A DNA stretch of 34,448 nt, taken from positions 1 through 34,448 of the forward strand of contig JAGQZG010000007.1 of assembly GCA_020435705.1 (NCBI GenBank), given 5' to 3'. This document shows, in pieces, positions 7,489-18,060 of the stretch. This stretch comes from Mangrovimonas sp. (lineage in GTDB: Bacteria > Bacteroidota > Bacteroidia > Flavobacteriales > Flavobacteriaceae). Position 1 is the stretch's first letter, and every line of letters starts with the position of its first letter. The position numbers were made by a program, and so were the translations under genes. Below the pieces are notes generated by a model, which was not told the origin of the DNA, made no database searches, and worked only from the letters and a program-made list of their open reading frames with translations.

Positions 7489-8298
7489 ATGAAAGATAAG
7501 AGGATATTATACGTATCATCTGAAGTAGTGCCATATCTGCCAGAAACCGAAATCTCATCCATGTCTTTTGAAGCCCCAAGAATGGTAAACCAATTAGGTG
7601 GTCAGATTCGCATTTTTATGCCCAGATACGGTAACATCAATGAACGTAGGCATCAACTTCATGAAGTTATAAGGCTCTCAGGTATCAATCTGGTTATAAA
7701 TGACTTGGATATGCCCCTGATTATCAAAGTAGCTTCTATTCCCAAAGAAAGGATTCAGGTTTATTTTATTGATAATGATGATTATTTTAAGAGAAAGGCA
7801 ACTTTAACCGACGAAAACGGAAAACTATACCCTGACAATGACGAACGCGCAATTTTCTTTGCCAAAGGAGTTATTGAAACCGTGAAAAAGCTTAACTGGT
7901 CTCCTGACATTATTCATGTTCACGGCTGGCTGGCTTCCTTGTTTCCTCTATATCTAAAAGAATACTACAAAGACGAACCTCTCTTTAATGATAGCAAAAT
8001 TGTGACTTCTGTATACAATCAAAGCTTTGATGGTACGTTAAATGAAGGTATGATGAAGAAAGTTGTATTTGATAACATCAGTGAAGACACTGTGAAGGTT
8101 CTTGAAAAACCAAGCTACAATAGCCTTATGAAAATAGCTATTGATTTTTCTGATGCTTTGATTGTGGGGTCTGAAACTATCCCTCAAGAATTAACAGATT
8201 ACTTAAAAAATTCGAAAAAACCAGTTCTTGATTATAAAAACAAGGACGAATTTAGTGAAGCATATACTGAGTTTTACAAAACCAAAGTGTTGAGCTAA
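7489..8298 (+). CDS. Stand-alone glycogen/starch synthase (GT5) N-terminal-like domain
   Basis: The 269 residues resemble only the N-terminal GT-B half of glycogen synthase: RILYVSSEVVPYL at the start, an FMPRYGNINERRH segment (family PRYG/PxY region), and PDIIHVHGWLASLFPLYLK near 140, equivalent to the family segment with HxHDW. The ADP-glucose-binding KxGGL motif expected near residue 15-20 is absent (PETEISSMSFEAPR instead), and HDW reads HGW. The C-terminal nucleotide-binding half (about 200 residues) is missing, so glucosyl transfer seems unlikely. There is no frameshift or decay, so this is a defined short form, not debris. It starts an operon with DUF4270 and glmS (gaps 12 and 18 bases). 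Its role is unknown. Confidence 0.8.
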   Translation: MKDKRILYVSSEVVPYLPETEISSMSFEAPRMVNQLGGQIRIFMPRYGNINERRHQLHEVIRLSGINLVINDLDMPLIIKVASIPKERIQVYFIDNDDYFKRKATLTDENGKLYPDNDERAIFFAKGVIETVKKLNWSPDIIHVHGWLASLFPLYLKEYYKDEPLFNDSKIVTSVYNQSFDGTLNEGMMKKVVFDNISEDTVKVLEKPSYNSLMKIAIDFSDALIVGSETIPQELTDYLKNSKKPVLDYKNKDEFSEAYTEFYKTKVLS

Positions 8299-8310
8299 TA
8301 TTTTATTGCT

Positions 8311-9975
8311 ATGAAAAACCTAATGAAAAAAATGGGCCTTTTGGGCCTCCTTATCGTAACTTTTATAGCTTGCGATAAAGATTACAATGCGGTTGGCACC
8401 GATTTGTTAACCCACAGTAATTTCATAACCGACAGTGTTGAGTTTCCAGCTCTAACTTACAATAAAGTGGTAGAACCTGTGAAGAGCAACAATCTTACCT
8501 CTTCCTTGTTGGGTATTTACGACGATCCCACCTACGGTAAGACCGCGGCTCAGATCGTTACACAATTAATCCCCACAACTTATAGCCCTGATTTTGGTGA
8601 TGAGCCTGTCATAGACTCCATTATAATAACCATTCCCTACTTTTCCCATAAGACCGGAGAAACTGATGACGATGGAAATGCTCTCTACGAATTAGACTCG
8701 CTTTTTGGAAATGCTGAGACCCCTATTAAATTATCCATATATCAAAATACCTATTTCCTGAGATCATACGACCCAGAGACCAATCTTGAAGAGGCTCAAA
8801 AATATTACTCCAATTCAAACCAAACCATCAATTTTAATGATTTTACTGGGCAACTACTTTATGAGAATGGATCATTTGTACCAAAGGCGTCAGAAATATC
8901 TATTGGTGAGTATGATGAGGAAGGTGCTTATCAAGAAAACGAAACTCTTGCTCCTGCCTTCAGAGTTGACCTTTTAAAAGACGAAAATGGAGAGCCTAGT
9001 GATGAATTGTATACCTTTTGGAAAAATTTACTAATTGATCAAGAGGGACAAACCACATTAAGCAATGCCAACAATTTTGTTGATTATTTTAGAGGCATAT
9101 ACTTAAAAACTGAGACTGCAGTTGGTTTTGAAGACGGCCAAATGCTGATGTTAGACTTTGCTAATAAAGGTGCAAACATCACCGTTTATTCATCCTATCT
9201 ATACAATACTGCTGATGATGGAACCGAAGACATCCGTCAAAAAGAATTCAAGATGAATCTTTCCGGGAATAAAATCAATGTTATTGAAAATAATCTTGGA
9301 ACTACATTGGTTGATGGTGACGAAGTTAACGGTGACGAGCTTATCTATCTTAAAGGCATGGAAGGCTCCATGGGGATTGTGAAACTTTTTGGGAATCTTG
9401 ACGAAGTAACTCATAGTAATGAGGCTTTGGATAATTTTAGAGAAACCTTTGGTACACCTGCTGCTCCTAAGCGCTTGATTAACGAAGCCAACCTAGTTGT
9501 TTATGTAGACCAAGACATGATTATCGATGGCGAACCTGACAGACTCATGCTCTATGACCTAAAAAATAATATCCCAGTGATAGATTACTATGCCGATCCT
9601 ACTGTGAATACAAACTCCCCTTTGTATTCAAGGATCATTCATTCAAAAATTCTTCAAAGAGAAGAGGTTGAAGACGCAAACGGGTACAAAAAAGGGATAA
9701 AATATAAATTTAGGATTACCGAACACTTAAACAATATACTCTTACGAGATTCAACCAATTACAATTTAGGTCTTGTAGTAACTACAAACGTAAACAGTAT
9801 TGATCCATTGGACTTGTACGGAACCATTCCTAATGACGAAAACCCAAAACCAGTGGGCATTCCTCTTGGAGCATTCCTTTCACCTAGAGGCACCGTTTTG
9901 TACGGAAGCAATCCTAATGTGCCTGAAGAAAAACGCATCAAACTGGAAATATTTTATTCTGAACCTGAAAACTAA
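8311..9975 (+). CDS. DUF4270 family lipoprotein
   Basis: A 554-residue lipoprotein. The signal peptide MKNLMKKMGLLGLL... ends in a lipobox with Cys at residue 21 (TFIAC), followed by DKDYNAVGTDLL, the typical opening of the DUF4270 family found in Bacteroidota. The rest is rich in beta-structure-like and acidic segments (VIDSIIITIPY, RLINEANLVVYVD, ending KRIKLEIFYSEPEN). No catalytic motif is seen. The family has no established biochemical role to my knowledge. It lies between the GT5-like gene and glmS with short gaps, so it is probably co-transcribed with them. It should be anchored in the outer membrane or periplasm. Confidence 0.85.
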   Translation: MKNLMKKMGLLGLLIVTFIACDKDYNAVGTDLLTHSNFITDSVEFPALTYNKVVEPVKSNNLTSSLLGIYDDPTYGKTAAQIVTQLIPTTYSPDFGDEPVIDSIIITIPYFSHKTGETDDDGNALYELDSLFGNAETPIKLSIYQNTYFLRSYDPETNLEEAQKYYSNSNQTINFNDFTGQLLYENGSFVPKASEISIGEYDEEGAYQENETLAPAFRVDLLKDENGEPSDELYTFWKNLLIDQEGQTTLSNANNFVDYFRGIYLKTETAVGFEDGQMLMLDFANKGANITVYSSYLYNTADDGTEDIRQKEFKMNLSGNKINVIENNLGTTLVDGDEVNGDELIYLKGMEGSMGIVKLFGNLDEVTHSNEALDNFRETFGTPAAPKRLINEANLVVYVDQDMIIDGEPDRLMLYDLKNNIPVIDYYADPTVNTNSPLYSRIIHSKILQREEVEDANGYKKGIKYKFRITEHLNNILLRDSTNYNLGLVVTTNVNSIDPLDLYGTIPNDENPKPVGIPLGAFLSPRGTVLYGSNPNVPEEKRIKLEIFYSEPEN

Positions 9976-9993
9976 CCATTAAACCTGTTTATT

Positions 9994-11841
9994 ATGTGTG
10001 GCATCGTAGGTTACATAGGACATCGACAAGCTTATCCCATTATTATTGAAGGATTAAAACGCTTGGAATATCGTGGGTACGATAGTGCCGGGATTGCTCT
10101 TTACGACGGTAACAGCTTGAACCTTTCAAAAACCAAAGGCAAAGTAAGTGATCTAGAAGCTCGCTCCCATGCCGAAATGCCAATTGACGGTTCTATAGGT
10201 ATTGGCCACACCCGATGGGCCACTCATGGGGTTCCTAATGATGTAAATGCTCATCCACACTATTCCAATTCGGGTAATTTAGTAATCATTCATAATGGTA
10301 TTATCGAAAATTATGATGCCATAAAGAAAGAGCTGATTAATCGCGGGTATACTTTCCAATCAGACACTGATACCGAAGTCTTAGTTAACCTTATAGAGGA
10401 AATCCAGAAACAAGAAGGCGCCAAATTAGGTAAAGCTGTTCAGATTGCCCTAAACCAAGTGGTAGGGGCTTATGCCATTGCGGTTTTTGATAAAAACAAG
10501 CCCAATGAAATCGTGATTGCCCGATTGGGAAGTCCTTTGGCTGTTGGTGTTGGCGAGAACGAATTTTTTATAGCCAGCGATGCTTCACCCTTTATAGAAT
10601 ATACTAAAAATGCCATTTATTTGGAAGATGAAGAAATGGCCATTATTCGTCTTGGGAAAGAAGTTAAAATCAGAAAAATTAAAGACGATTCACTTGTTGA
10701 CCCCTATGTTCAAGAACTTCAAATGAACCTTGAACAAATAGAAAAAAGTGGTTATGACCACTTCATGCTCAAGGAAATTTACGAGCAACCACGAGCAATT
10801 TTAGACACCTTTAGAGGGCGCTTGTTAAGCAAGGAAGCGATCATAAAAATGGCTGGGGTTGAAGACAACATGAAGAAATTTCTAAATGCCGATCGCATCA
10901 TTATCGTGGCCTGTGGGACTTCATGGCATGCCGGACTTGTGGCTGAATACATATTTGAAGATTTGGCAAGAATTCCTGTTGAAGTTGAATATGCTTCCGA
11001 ATTCCGCTATAGAAACCCCGTTATTACTGAAAATGACGTTGTTATTGCCATTTCACAATCTGGAGAAACAGCCGATACACTTGCCGCTATCAAACTAGCC
11101 AAGTCCAAAGGTGCTTTTGTTTTCGGGGTTTGTAATGTTGTTGGATCGTCCATTGCTAGAGAAACCGATGCTGGTGCATACACCCACGCAGGACCAGAAA
11201 TTGGCGTTGCTTCTACAAAAGCGTTTACCACTCAAATTACCGTCTTATCCTTGATGGCGCTGCGACTTGCCCGTGCAAAAGGGACTATTTCCAGCTCTGA
11301 TTTCAGAAGGTATTTGATTGAGCTTGAATTGATCCCCAATAAAGTTGAGAAAGCCCTACAGAGCGACAACTATGTAAAAGAGATTTCAAATATTTACAAA
11401 GATTCCCGCAATTTCCTATATCTTGGTAGAGGCTTTAACTTTCCAGTAGCTTTGGAAGGTGCTTTAAAACTTAAGGAAATCTCCTATATACATGCCGAAG
11501 GATATCCTGCAGCCGAGATGAAACATGGCCCTATTGCACTTATCGATGAACAGATGCCTGTAGTTGTAATTGCAACCAAAAAAGGACATTATGAAAAAGT
11601 AGTGAGCAACATTCAGGAAATTAAGTCAAGAAAAGGGAAAATCATTGGAATTGTTACCGAAGGAGACGTTCATGTGAAAGAATTGGCCGACCATGTTATT
11701 GAGGTACCCGAAACAGAAGAAACGTTTTCTCCTCTTTTAACCACAATTCCTCTGCAACTACTTTCATATCACATTGCTGTAATGCTTGGTAAGAATGTAG
11801 ACCAACCTAGGAATTTGGCAAAATCTGTGACTGTAGAGTAA
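9994..11841 (+). CDS. glmS: Glutamine--fructose-6-phosphate aminotransferase (isomerizing)
   Basis: GlmS makes glucosamine-6-phosphate from fructose-6-phosphate and glutamine, the first step toward UDP-GlcNAc for peptidoglycan and lipid A. The 615 residues start MCGIVGYIG, where Cys2 becomes the N-terminal nucleophile of the class II glutaminase domain (about 1-225). The GHTRWATHG motif follows. Two SIS domains make up the rest (ACGTSWHAGL and SQSGETADT in the first, and LGRGFNFPVALEGALKLKEISYIHAEGY in the second), and the protein ends NLAKSVTVE as in other GlmS. It is the last gene of the GT5-like/DUF4270/glmS operon. No glmS ribozyme is expected in the 18-base leader. Confidence 0.98.
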   Translation: MCGIVGYIGHRQAYPIIIEGLKRLEYRGYDSAGIALYDGNSLNLSKTKGKVSDLEARSHAEMPIDGSIGIGHTRWATHGVPNDVNAHPHYSNSGNLVIIHNGIIENYDAIKKELINRGYTFQSDTDTEVLVNLIEEIQKQEGAKLGKAVQIALNQVVGAYAIAVFDKNKPNEIVIARLGSPLAVGVGENEFFIASDASPFIEYTKNAIYLEDEEMAIIRLGKEVKIRKIKDDSLVDPYVQELQMNLEQIEKSGYDHFMLKEIYEQPRAILDTFRGRLLSKEAIIKMAGVEDNMKKFLNADRIIIVACGTSWHAGLVAEYIFEDLARIPVEVEYASEFRYRNPVITENDVVIAISQSGETADTLAAIKLAKSKGAFVFGVCNVVGSSIARETDAGAYTHAGPEIGVASTKAFTTQITVLSLMALRLARAKGTISSSDFRRYLIELELIPNKVEKALQSDNYVKEISNIYKDSRNFLYLGRGFNFPVALEGALKLKEISYIHAEGYPAAEMKHGPIALIDEQMPVVVIATKKGHYEKVVSNIQEIKSRKGKIIGIVTEGDVHVKELADHVIEVPETEETFSPLLTTIPLQLLSYHIAVMLGKNVDQPRNLAKSVTVE

Positions 11842-11851
11842 CCCTACTCTT

Positions 11852-11890
11852 ATTACCAATATCAAAATTATTTGAGCTTACATTGGTAAT
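11852..11890. other. Inverted repeat downstream of glmS
   Basis: ATTACCAAT at 11852-11860 is repeated inverted as ATTGGTAAT at 11882-11890, with a 21-base spacer. There is no T-run after the right arm, so it is not a standard terminator. It lies in the 132-base gap between glmS and the TonB receptor gene and could be an operator or mRNA-end structure. Confidence 0.3.
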
Positions 11891-11973
11891 TTCACAAAAA
11901 AAAGAGCCAATTTTAAAAGATTTGGTTAAAAACCGTATATTGGTGCTATCTAATATTTAACTAATCATTTAAT

Positions 11974-14721
11974 ATGAAAGCACTCTTTTCTGTTTTATTT
12001 CTTTTTTTAATTACTGTAACCTATTCACAAACAAAGGTTTCAGGTACGGTTGTAGATGAGAATAACCAACCCATTCCTGGAGCAAATGTAGTTGTGGTTG
12101 GTGCTGCTGTAGGAGCCGTAACCGATTTTGACGGTGGTTTTGCACTCACTGTCAACCAAAATCCTCCTTTTAGCCTACAAGCTAGTAGTATTGGTTTTTC
12201 AGTTGCAACTATGGAGATAACTGAAAACAATCAAGTAGTCCAGTTTATCTTGAAAGAAGGAACTCAACTTGATGAAATTGTAATTTCTGCATCCAGAACT
12301 CCCGAACGCATCTTTGAATCACCAGTAACGGTTGAACGCTTTGGACTAAAGGAGATCAAAAATACGGCGTCAGTTGATTTTTATGACGGACTCGAAAATC
12401 TTAAAGGTGTTGATATAAACACCAACAGTTTAACTTTTAAAGCTGTCAATACACGTGGCTTTGCCACCTTTGCCAATACGCGTTTTATGCAGTTGGTAGA
12501 CGGTATGGACAACTCTACTCCTGCTCTTAATTTCCCTATTGGTAATTTAGTAGGAATGAACGAAGTTGATGTACAAAGTGTGGAATTATTGCCTGGTGCA
12601 GCTTCTGCTCTTTATGGAGCTAATGCATTCAATGGTATTTTATTCATGAGAAGTAAAAGCCCGTTTGATCATAGTGGTATTAGCGGATATTACAAACAAG
12701 GTATGACCTCTCAAGATGCTGCTGGTGATAACACGTACAGAGATTTGGGTATTAGAGTCGCTTATAAATTCAGTGAAAAGTTTGCCGCTAAAGTTAATTT
12801 TGGATGGCTTAAGGGAACTGATTGGTGGGCTACCAACTATCAAGGAAAACCCGGTACTGGAGCTACCAGAGCTTCTTTAGATTATGATGGTTACAATGTT
12901 TATGGTGACGAAGTTTCCACCAATATTCGTGCTGCATCTGGTGGTCTAGGTATTGTTCCTGATGTAGTAGTGAGCCGTACAGGTTATAATGAAAGTGATT
13001 TGACCGATTATAATGCAGAAAGTATTAAGGCCGACTGGGGATTGTACTATCGCCCGTGGGGTAACGATTTTGAAATACAATATGTTGGTAAAATTGGTAC
13101 TGGTTCCACTATATATCAAGGTACCAACAGATACTATATTGATGGATTTACGCAGCAACAGCACAAGCTGGAAATTAAAAACAACAACTTCTTCTTAAGA
13201 GGATATGTGGTTGCTGACAAAGCAGGTGATTCCTATGATATGGTGTTTACTGGAATCAACATTAACAGGTTATGGAAAAGTGATTCCGATTGGTTTGGCG
13301 ACTATATTCAAACATATGTTGGCGCTACGCTTTCTGGCGCAACCGATGCTCAAGCACATGCTACAGCCAGAGCTGTTGCAGAAACGGGTAGATTAGAACC
13401 TGGCACGGCCGCATTCAACAATGCATTAAAGGTGGTGTCATCCGACCCTGATTTTGCTACAGGATCTAAATTCCAAGATGCCTCTAAATATTATCATGCG
13501 GATGCCAACTATAATTTTAGCCACTTGTGGGATGTTGTCGAAATACAAGTTGGAGGTTCATATAGAAAGTATAGCTTGAATTCATCAGGAACTATTTATA
13601 CTGATTATGATGGCAGTATCGATTACAATGAATACGGAATCTATACCCAATTGCAAAAAGAATTGGATTTAACAGATAATGTATCCTTGAAACTAACTGG
13701 TTCTATTCGTTATGACAAATCTGAATTCTTTGATGGTTTTCTTTCACCTAGACTTGCCGCAGGCTTCACAATCAATCAAAATCATAATATTAGGGCTTCA
13801 TTCCAAACAGGTTTTAGAAATCCTACCACCCAAGACTTATTTATTGGTTTAGATGCTGGTAGAGCCATATTAGTAGGTTCTGCTCCTGATAATTTAGATC
13901 GCTATGTAAGAGACTATTCAGTTAGTGCCTCAGGACAAGGACTAGGTCAACCCTCTTCAGTTTCCCAATCTGGCTCTGCAGCTTATACTAACTCTTACTT
14001 AGCTTCTTCTGTTTCTGCTTTTGCCGAATCAGGAAACCCTGCTGACTTGGCAATAGGCAACTCAGAATTGGTTAAACCAGAGCAAGTTCAATCATTTGAG
14101 GTAGGTTACCGTGGTAAATATGACGCAACTGTAGTGGATGTAAGTGTATACTATAACAAGTATAAAGACTTTATTTCAGGCGATGTTGTTGTGGCTCCAC
14201 TTTATGGAACTGTAGGTGATAACTCCCTGTCTTTAGCCGCAATCGCCAATGGCGATTATAAAGTGTACCAAACCTACACCAACTCTCCTGCTGATGTGAA
14301 GTCTTATGGTGCCTCTATAGGTGTTACAACTAAAGTGCTTGGAAATTTTGACTTGAGTGGTAACTATACCTATGCCAAACAAGATTTTGATGATGCCAAG
14401 TATCCCGATTTCAGAACTAACTTCAATACGCCAGAACATAAAGTAAAAGTTGGTTTTGGCAATACTGAATTGTTTAAGAATTTTGGTTTCAACATAGCTT
14501 GGAGATGGAGCGATACCTATGAATGGGAAGCCACCTTTGGAGACGGACAAATTCCATCCTACCATACGTTGGATGCTCAAATAAACTATAATGTTCCTAA
14601 AATTAAATCAACATTTAAAGCAGGGGCCACCAATATTTTAGGTGATGAATATTATACAGCCATAGGCACAGGCTACATAGGTTCAATGTATTATGTTTCT
14701 TGGACAATAAATAACTTATAA
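11974..14721 (+). CDS. TonB-dependent outer-membrane receptor with carboxypeptidase-like N-terminal domain
   Basis: A 915-residue outer-membrane transporter. Residues 1-18 are a signal peptide (ends TYSQ). Residues 20-95 form a carboxypeptidase-regulatory-like (SusC-type) extension beginning VSGTVVDENNQPIPGANVVV. A TonB-box-like LDEIVISASR near 100 is followed by the plug domain (about 110-235, with MQLVDGMDNSTP and LLPGAASALYGANAFNGIL), and the remainder is the beta-barrel. It would import a large or scarce substrate using TonB energy. The next gene, 8 bases away, is an SGNH-type lipoprotein rather than SusD, so that lipoprotein is the likely surface partner. The substrate is not deducible. 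No -7 box was recognised confidently upstream. Confidence 0.93.
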   Translation: MKALFSVLFLFLITVTYSQTKVSGTVVDENNQPIPGANVVVVGAAVGAVTDFDGGFALTVNQNPPFSLQASSIGFSVATMEITENNQVVQFILKEGTQLDEIVISASRTPERIFESPVTVERFGLKEIKNTASVDFYDGLENLKGVDINTNSLTFKAVNTRGFATFANTRFMQLVDGMDNSTPALNFPIGNLVGMNEVDVQSVELLPGAASALYGANAFNGILFMRSKSPFDHSGISGYYKQGMTSQDAAGDNTYRDLGIRVAYKFSEKFAAKVNFGWLKGTDWWATNYQGKPGTGATRASLDYDGYNVYGDEVSTNIRAASGGLGIVPDVVVSRTGYNESDLTDYNAESIKADWGLYYRPWGNDFEIQYVGKIGTGSTIYQGTNRYYIDGFTQQQHKLEIKNNNFFLRGYVVADKAGDSYDMVFTGININRLWKSDSDWFGDYIQTYVGATLSGATDAQAHATARAVAETGRLEPGTAAFNNALKVVSSDPDFATGSKFQDASKYYHADANYNFSHLWDVVEIQVGGSYRKYSLNSSGTIYTDYDGSIDYNEYGIYTQLQKELDLTDNVSLKLTGSIRYDKSEFFDGFLSPRLAAGFTINQNHNIRASFQTGFRNPTTQDLFIGLDAGRAILVGSAPDNLDRYVRDYSVSASGQGLGQPSSVSQSGSAAYTNSYLASSVSAFAESGNPADLAIGNSELVKPEQVQSFEVGYRGKYDATVVDVSVYYNKYKDFISGDVVVAPLYGTVGDNSLSLAAIANGDYKVYQTYTNSPADVKSYGASIGVTTKVLGNFDLSGNYTYAKQDFDDAKYPDFRTNFNTPEHKVKVGFGNTELFKNFGFNIAWRWSDTYEWEATFGDGQIPSYHTLDAQINYNVPKIKSTFKAGATNILGDEYYTAIGTGYIGSMYYVSWTINNL

Positions 14722-14729
14722 AAAAATTG

Positions 14730-16343
14730 ATGAAAATGAATTTTAAAACTAAATATATCTGGTTGGCAGCACTATGTTTAACGTTTGCCGCCTGTAGCGA
14801 TGATGACAATTCAGGTAGTGATGAAACTGTTTTACCTCCATTAACCGCTGGTGAAGCCGATTTTTCCAAATATGTGTCTGTAGGAGCTTCCTTTTCAGCG
14901 GGGTTTACAGACAATGCCTTATTTATTGCCGGACAACAAAACTCGTTTCCCAACATGCTCTCGCAACAATTTGCGCTGGTGGGTGGGGGCAGTTTTGGGC
15001 AACCTTTAATGAGTGATAATATTGGTGGGTTTCTTGTAGGCGGAAATGTGGCGGCAAGTCCAAGACTATATTTCAATGGCTCTGGTCCAGCTCCATTACC
15101 AGCTACCCCTACAACCGAGATAACAACACACTTAACAGGTTCTTTTAATAATTATGGAATCCCTGGAATAAAAAGTTTTCATCTAGGAATTGCTGGTTAT
15201 GGAGCCCTGAACCCTTATTTTGGTAGAATGGCGTCTACGCCTACTGCAACCGTTCTTGGTGATGCAGTAGCTCAAAATGCCACCTTCTTTACCTTATCTG
15301 AAATAGGAGGAAATGATGTGCTAGGTTATGCCACTTCTGGTGGAGCTGGAGTTGACCAAACAGGAAATATGGATCCTTCAACTTATGGCTCGGCTGACAT
15401 TACAGACCCTACAGTATTTGCAGCCTCTTTTAGTGCGGCTGTTGATGCGTTAACCGCTAACGGCGCTAAAGGTGTTGTAGCCAATGTGCCTTACATTACA
15501 AGCTTGGCTCATTTTACCACAGTACCTTATAACCCTTTAGATCCTTCTAATCCTAGTTTTGGACCACAAATTCCAACTTTAAATACTATTTATGGTGCTT
15601 TAAACCAAGTTTATGCCTATTTAAATGTTCCTGAAAGATCTGTAGTATTTTCTGAAACCGAAGCGAGTCCAGTAGTGATTAAAGATGAAACTTTAGCTGA
15701 CCTATCAGCCCAAATCGCTGCTGTATTAAGTGCAAATCCAGATTTTCCAGCTTTTATTGGCCAATTTGGATTACCACCGCAAGCAGCACCATTAGTTGCT
15801 GGTTTGTTAGGACAAACTTATGGTCAAACCAGACAAGCAAATGCCAATGATTTATTTGTGTTGCCAAGCAGCTCTGTTATAGGAACCGTAAATCAGCAGT
15901 ATGCTTCTGCATTAGCCATGCAAGGCCTCCCAGCCGCAGTAGCAGGACAATTTTCAGTGGAAGGTGTCACACTTCCATTAGAGGATAAATGGGTATTAAT
16001 TCCTTCAGAGCAGCAAGCTGTGAAAACTGCAACTGATGCCTACAATGCGACTATTGAAGCAGTTGCAGCAAATAAAGGCTTGGCTTTAGTTGACTTCAAG
16101 TCTATCTTAGTCGAAGCTTCTACGACCGGATATGCCGATGGTGATTTCGTCCTTAATACATCTTTAGTCACAGGAGGTTTGTGCAGTCTAGATGGTGTTC
16201 ATCTTACTGCAAGAGGTTATGCCGCTATGGCAAATGCGATTTTAATTGCAATTGACGAAACCTACGGTTCAAATTTTGAAGCGTCAGGTAATTTGATAAA
16301 TGTAGGCGATTTTCCAACCAATTATCCACCAACTCTACAATAA
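14730..16343 (+). CDS. SGNH/GDSL-type hydrolase lipoprotein
   Basis: A 537-residue lipoprotein (signal peptide with lipobox FAAC, Cys22) of the G-D-S-L lipolytic type. SGNH blocks are visible: block I VSVGASFSAG with Ser54 as nucleophile (the GDS Asp is Ala here), block III-like EIGGND near 190-195, and block V DGVHLTARGY with Asp488 and His491. The insert between blocks III and V is long for this family. It probably hydrolyses an ester at the cell surface, perhaps on the ligand of the TonB receptor encoded 8 bases upstream. The ATG at 14730 was chosen over an adjacent TTG at 14727. An ATG at 14736 is also possible. A strong terminator follows. Confidence 0.85.
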   Translation: MKMNFKTKYIWLAALCLTFAACSDDDNSGSDETVLPPLTAGEADFSKYVSVGASFSAGFTDNALFIAGQQNSFPNMLSQQFALVGGGSFGQPLMSDNIGGFLVGGNVAASPRLYFNGSGPAPLPATPTTEITTHLTGSFNNYGIPGIKSFHLGIAGYGALNPYFGRMASTPTATVLGDAVAQNATFFTLSEIGGNDVLGYATSGGAGVDQTGNMDPSTYGSADITDPTVFAASFSAAVDALTANGAKGVVANVPYITSLAHFTTVPYNPLDPSNPSFGPQIPTLNTIYGALNQVYAYLNVPERSVVFSETEASPVVIKDETLADLSAQIAAVLSANPDFPAFIGQFGLPPQAAPLVAGLLGQTYGQTRQANANDLFVLPSSSVIGTVNQQYASALAMQGLPAAVAGQFSVEGVTLPLEDKWVLIPSEQQAVKTATDAYNATIEAVAANKGLALVDFKSILVEASTTGYADGDFVLNTSLVTGGLCSLDGVHLTARGYAAMANAILIAIDETYGSNFEASGNLINVGDFPTNYPPTLQ

Positions 16344-16365
16344 AGAAGTTAAACATACATACATT

Positions 16366-16396
16366 AAAACACCTCTAGTTTAGAGGTGTTTTTTTA
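16366..16396 (+). terminator. Rho-independent terminator after the SGNH lipoprotein gene
   Basis: A 12-base perfect stem (AAAACACCTCTA, 16366-16377, with its complement at 16381-16392), loop GTT, then a run of T. It starts 22 bases after the lipoprotein stop and separates this unit from atpD. Confidence 0.9.
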
Positions 16397-16441
16397 TTGC
16401 CAAAAAAGGCAAAAAACTATTTCATTTTAAATTAAAAGATA

Positions 16442-16449
16442 TATCTTTG
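16442..16449 (+). promoter_or_regulatory. Putative -7 box of atpDC
   Basis: TATCTTTG matches TAnnTTTG and lies 61 bases before the atpD ATG, just after the upstream terminator. Since nothing transcribes in from the left, a promoter is required here. Confidence 0.5.
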
Positions 16450-16507
16450 CAGCGCGAAAACCAAGGGGTTTTCTATATCTATAAAACGCATAATATTAAA
16501 CACATAA

Positions 16508-18019
<1,512 letters not shown>

Positions 18020-18021
18020 TT

Positions 18022-18041
18022 CAATTGACAATTGTCAATTG
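18022..18041. repeat. 20-base perfect palindrome between atpD and atpC
   Basis: CAATTGACAA followed directly by its reverse complement, making a perfect palindrome, starts 2 bases after the atpD stop. In RNA it could form a short hairpin, but without a T-run it is not a terminator. The neighbouring bases (GCTAATTATCAACTG) repeat parts of the same pattern imperfectly. It may be a copy of a dispersed intergenic repeat or a spacer that adjusts the atpD:atpC ratio. Confidence 0.7.
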
Positions 18042-18060
18042 CTAATTATCAACTGAAAAT

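Noticed and set aside
7489..8298. GT5-like gene as a broken pseudogene
   Set aside because: The frame is intact, with a promoter box and close downstream genes, and no remnant of the C-terminal half follows.
9976..9993. glmS ribozyme
   Set aside because: The leader is 18 bases long, and the ribozyme is known from Gram-positive bacteria rather than Bacteroidota.
14615..15076. 153-residue minus-strand frame over the TonB receptor/SGNH junction
   Set aside because: It covers the end of one real gene and the signal peptide of another, and the translation is low in meaningful pattern.
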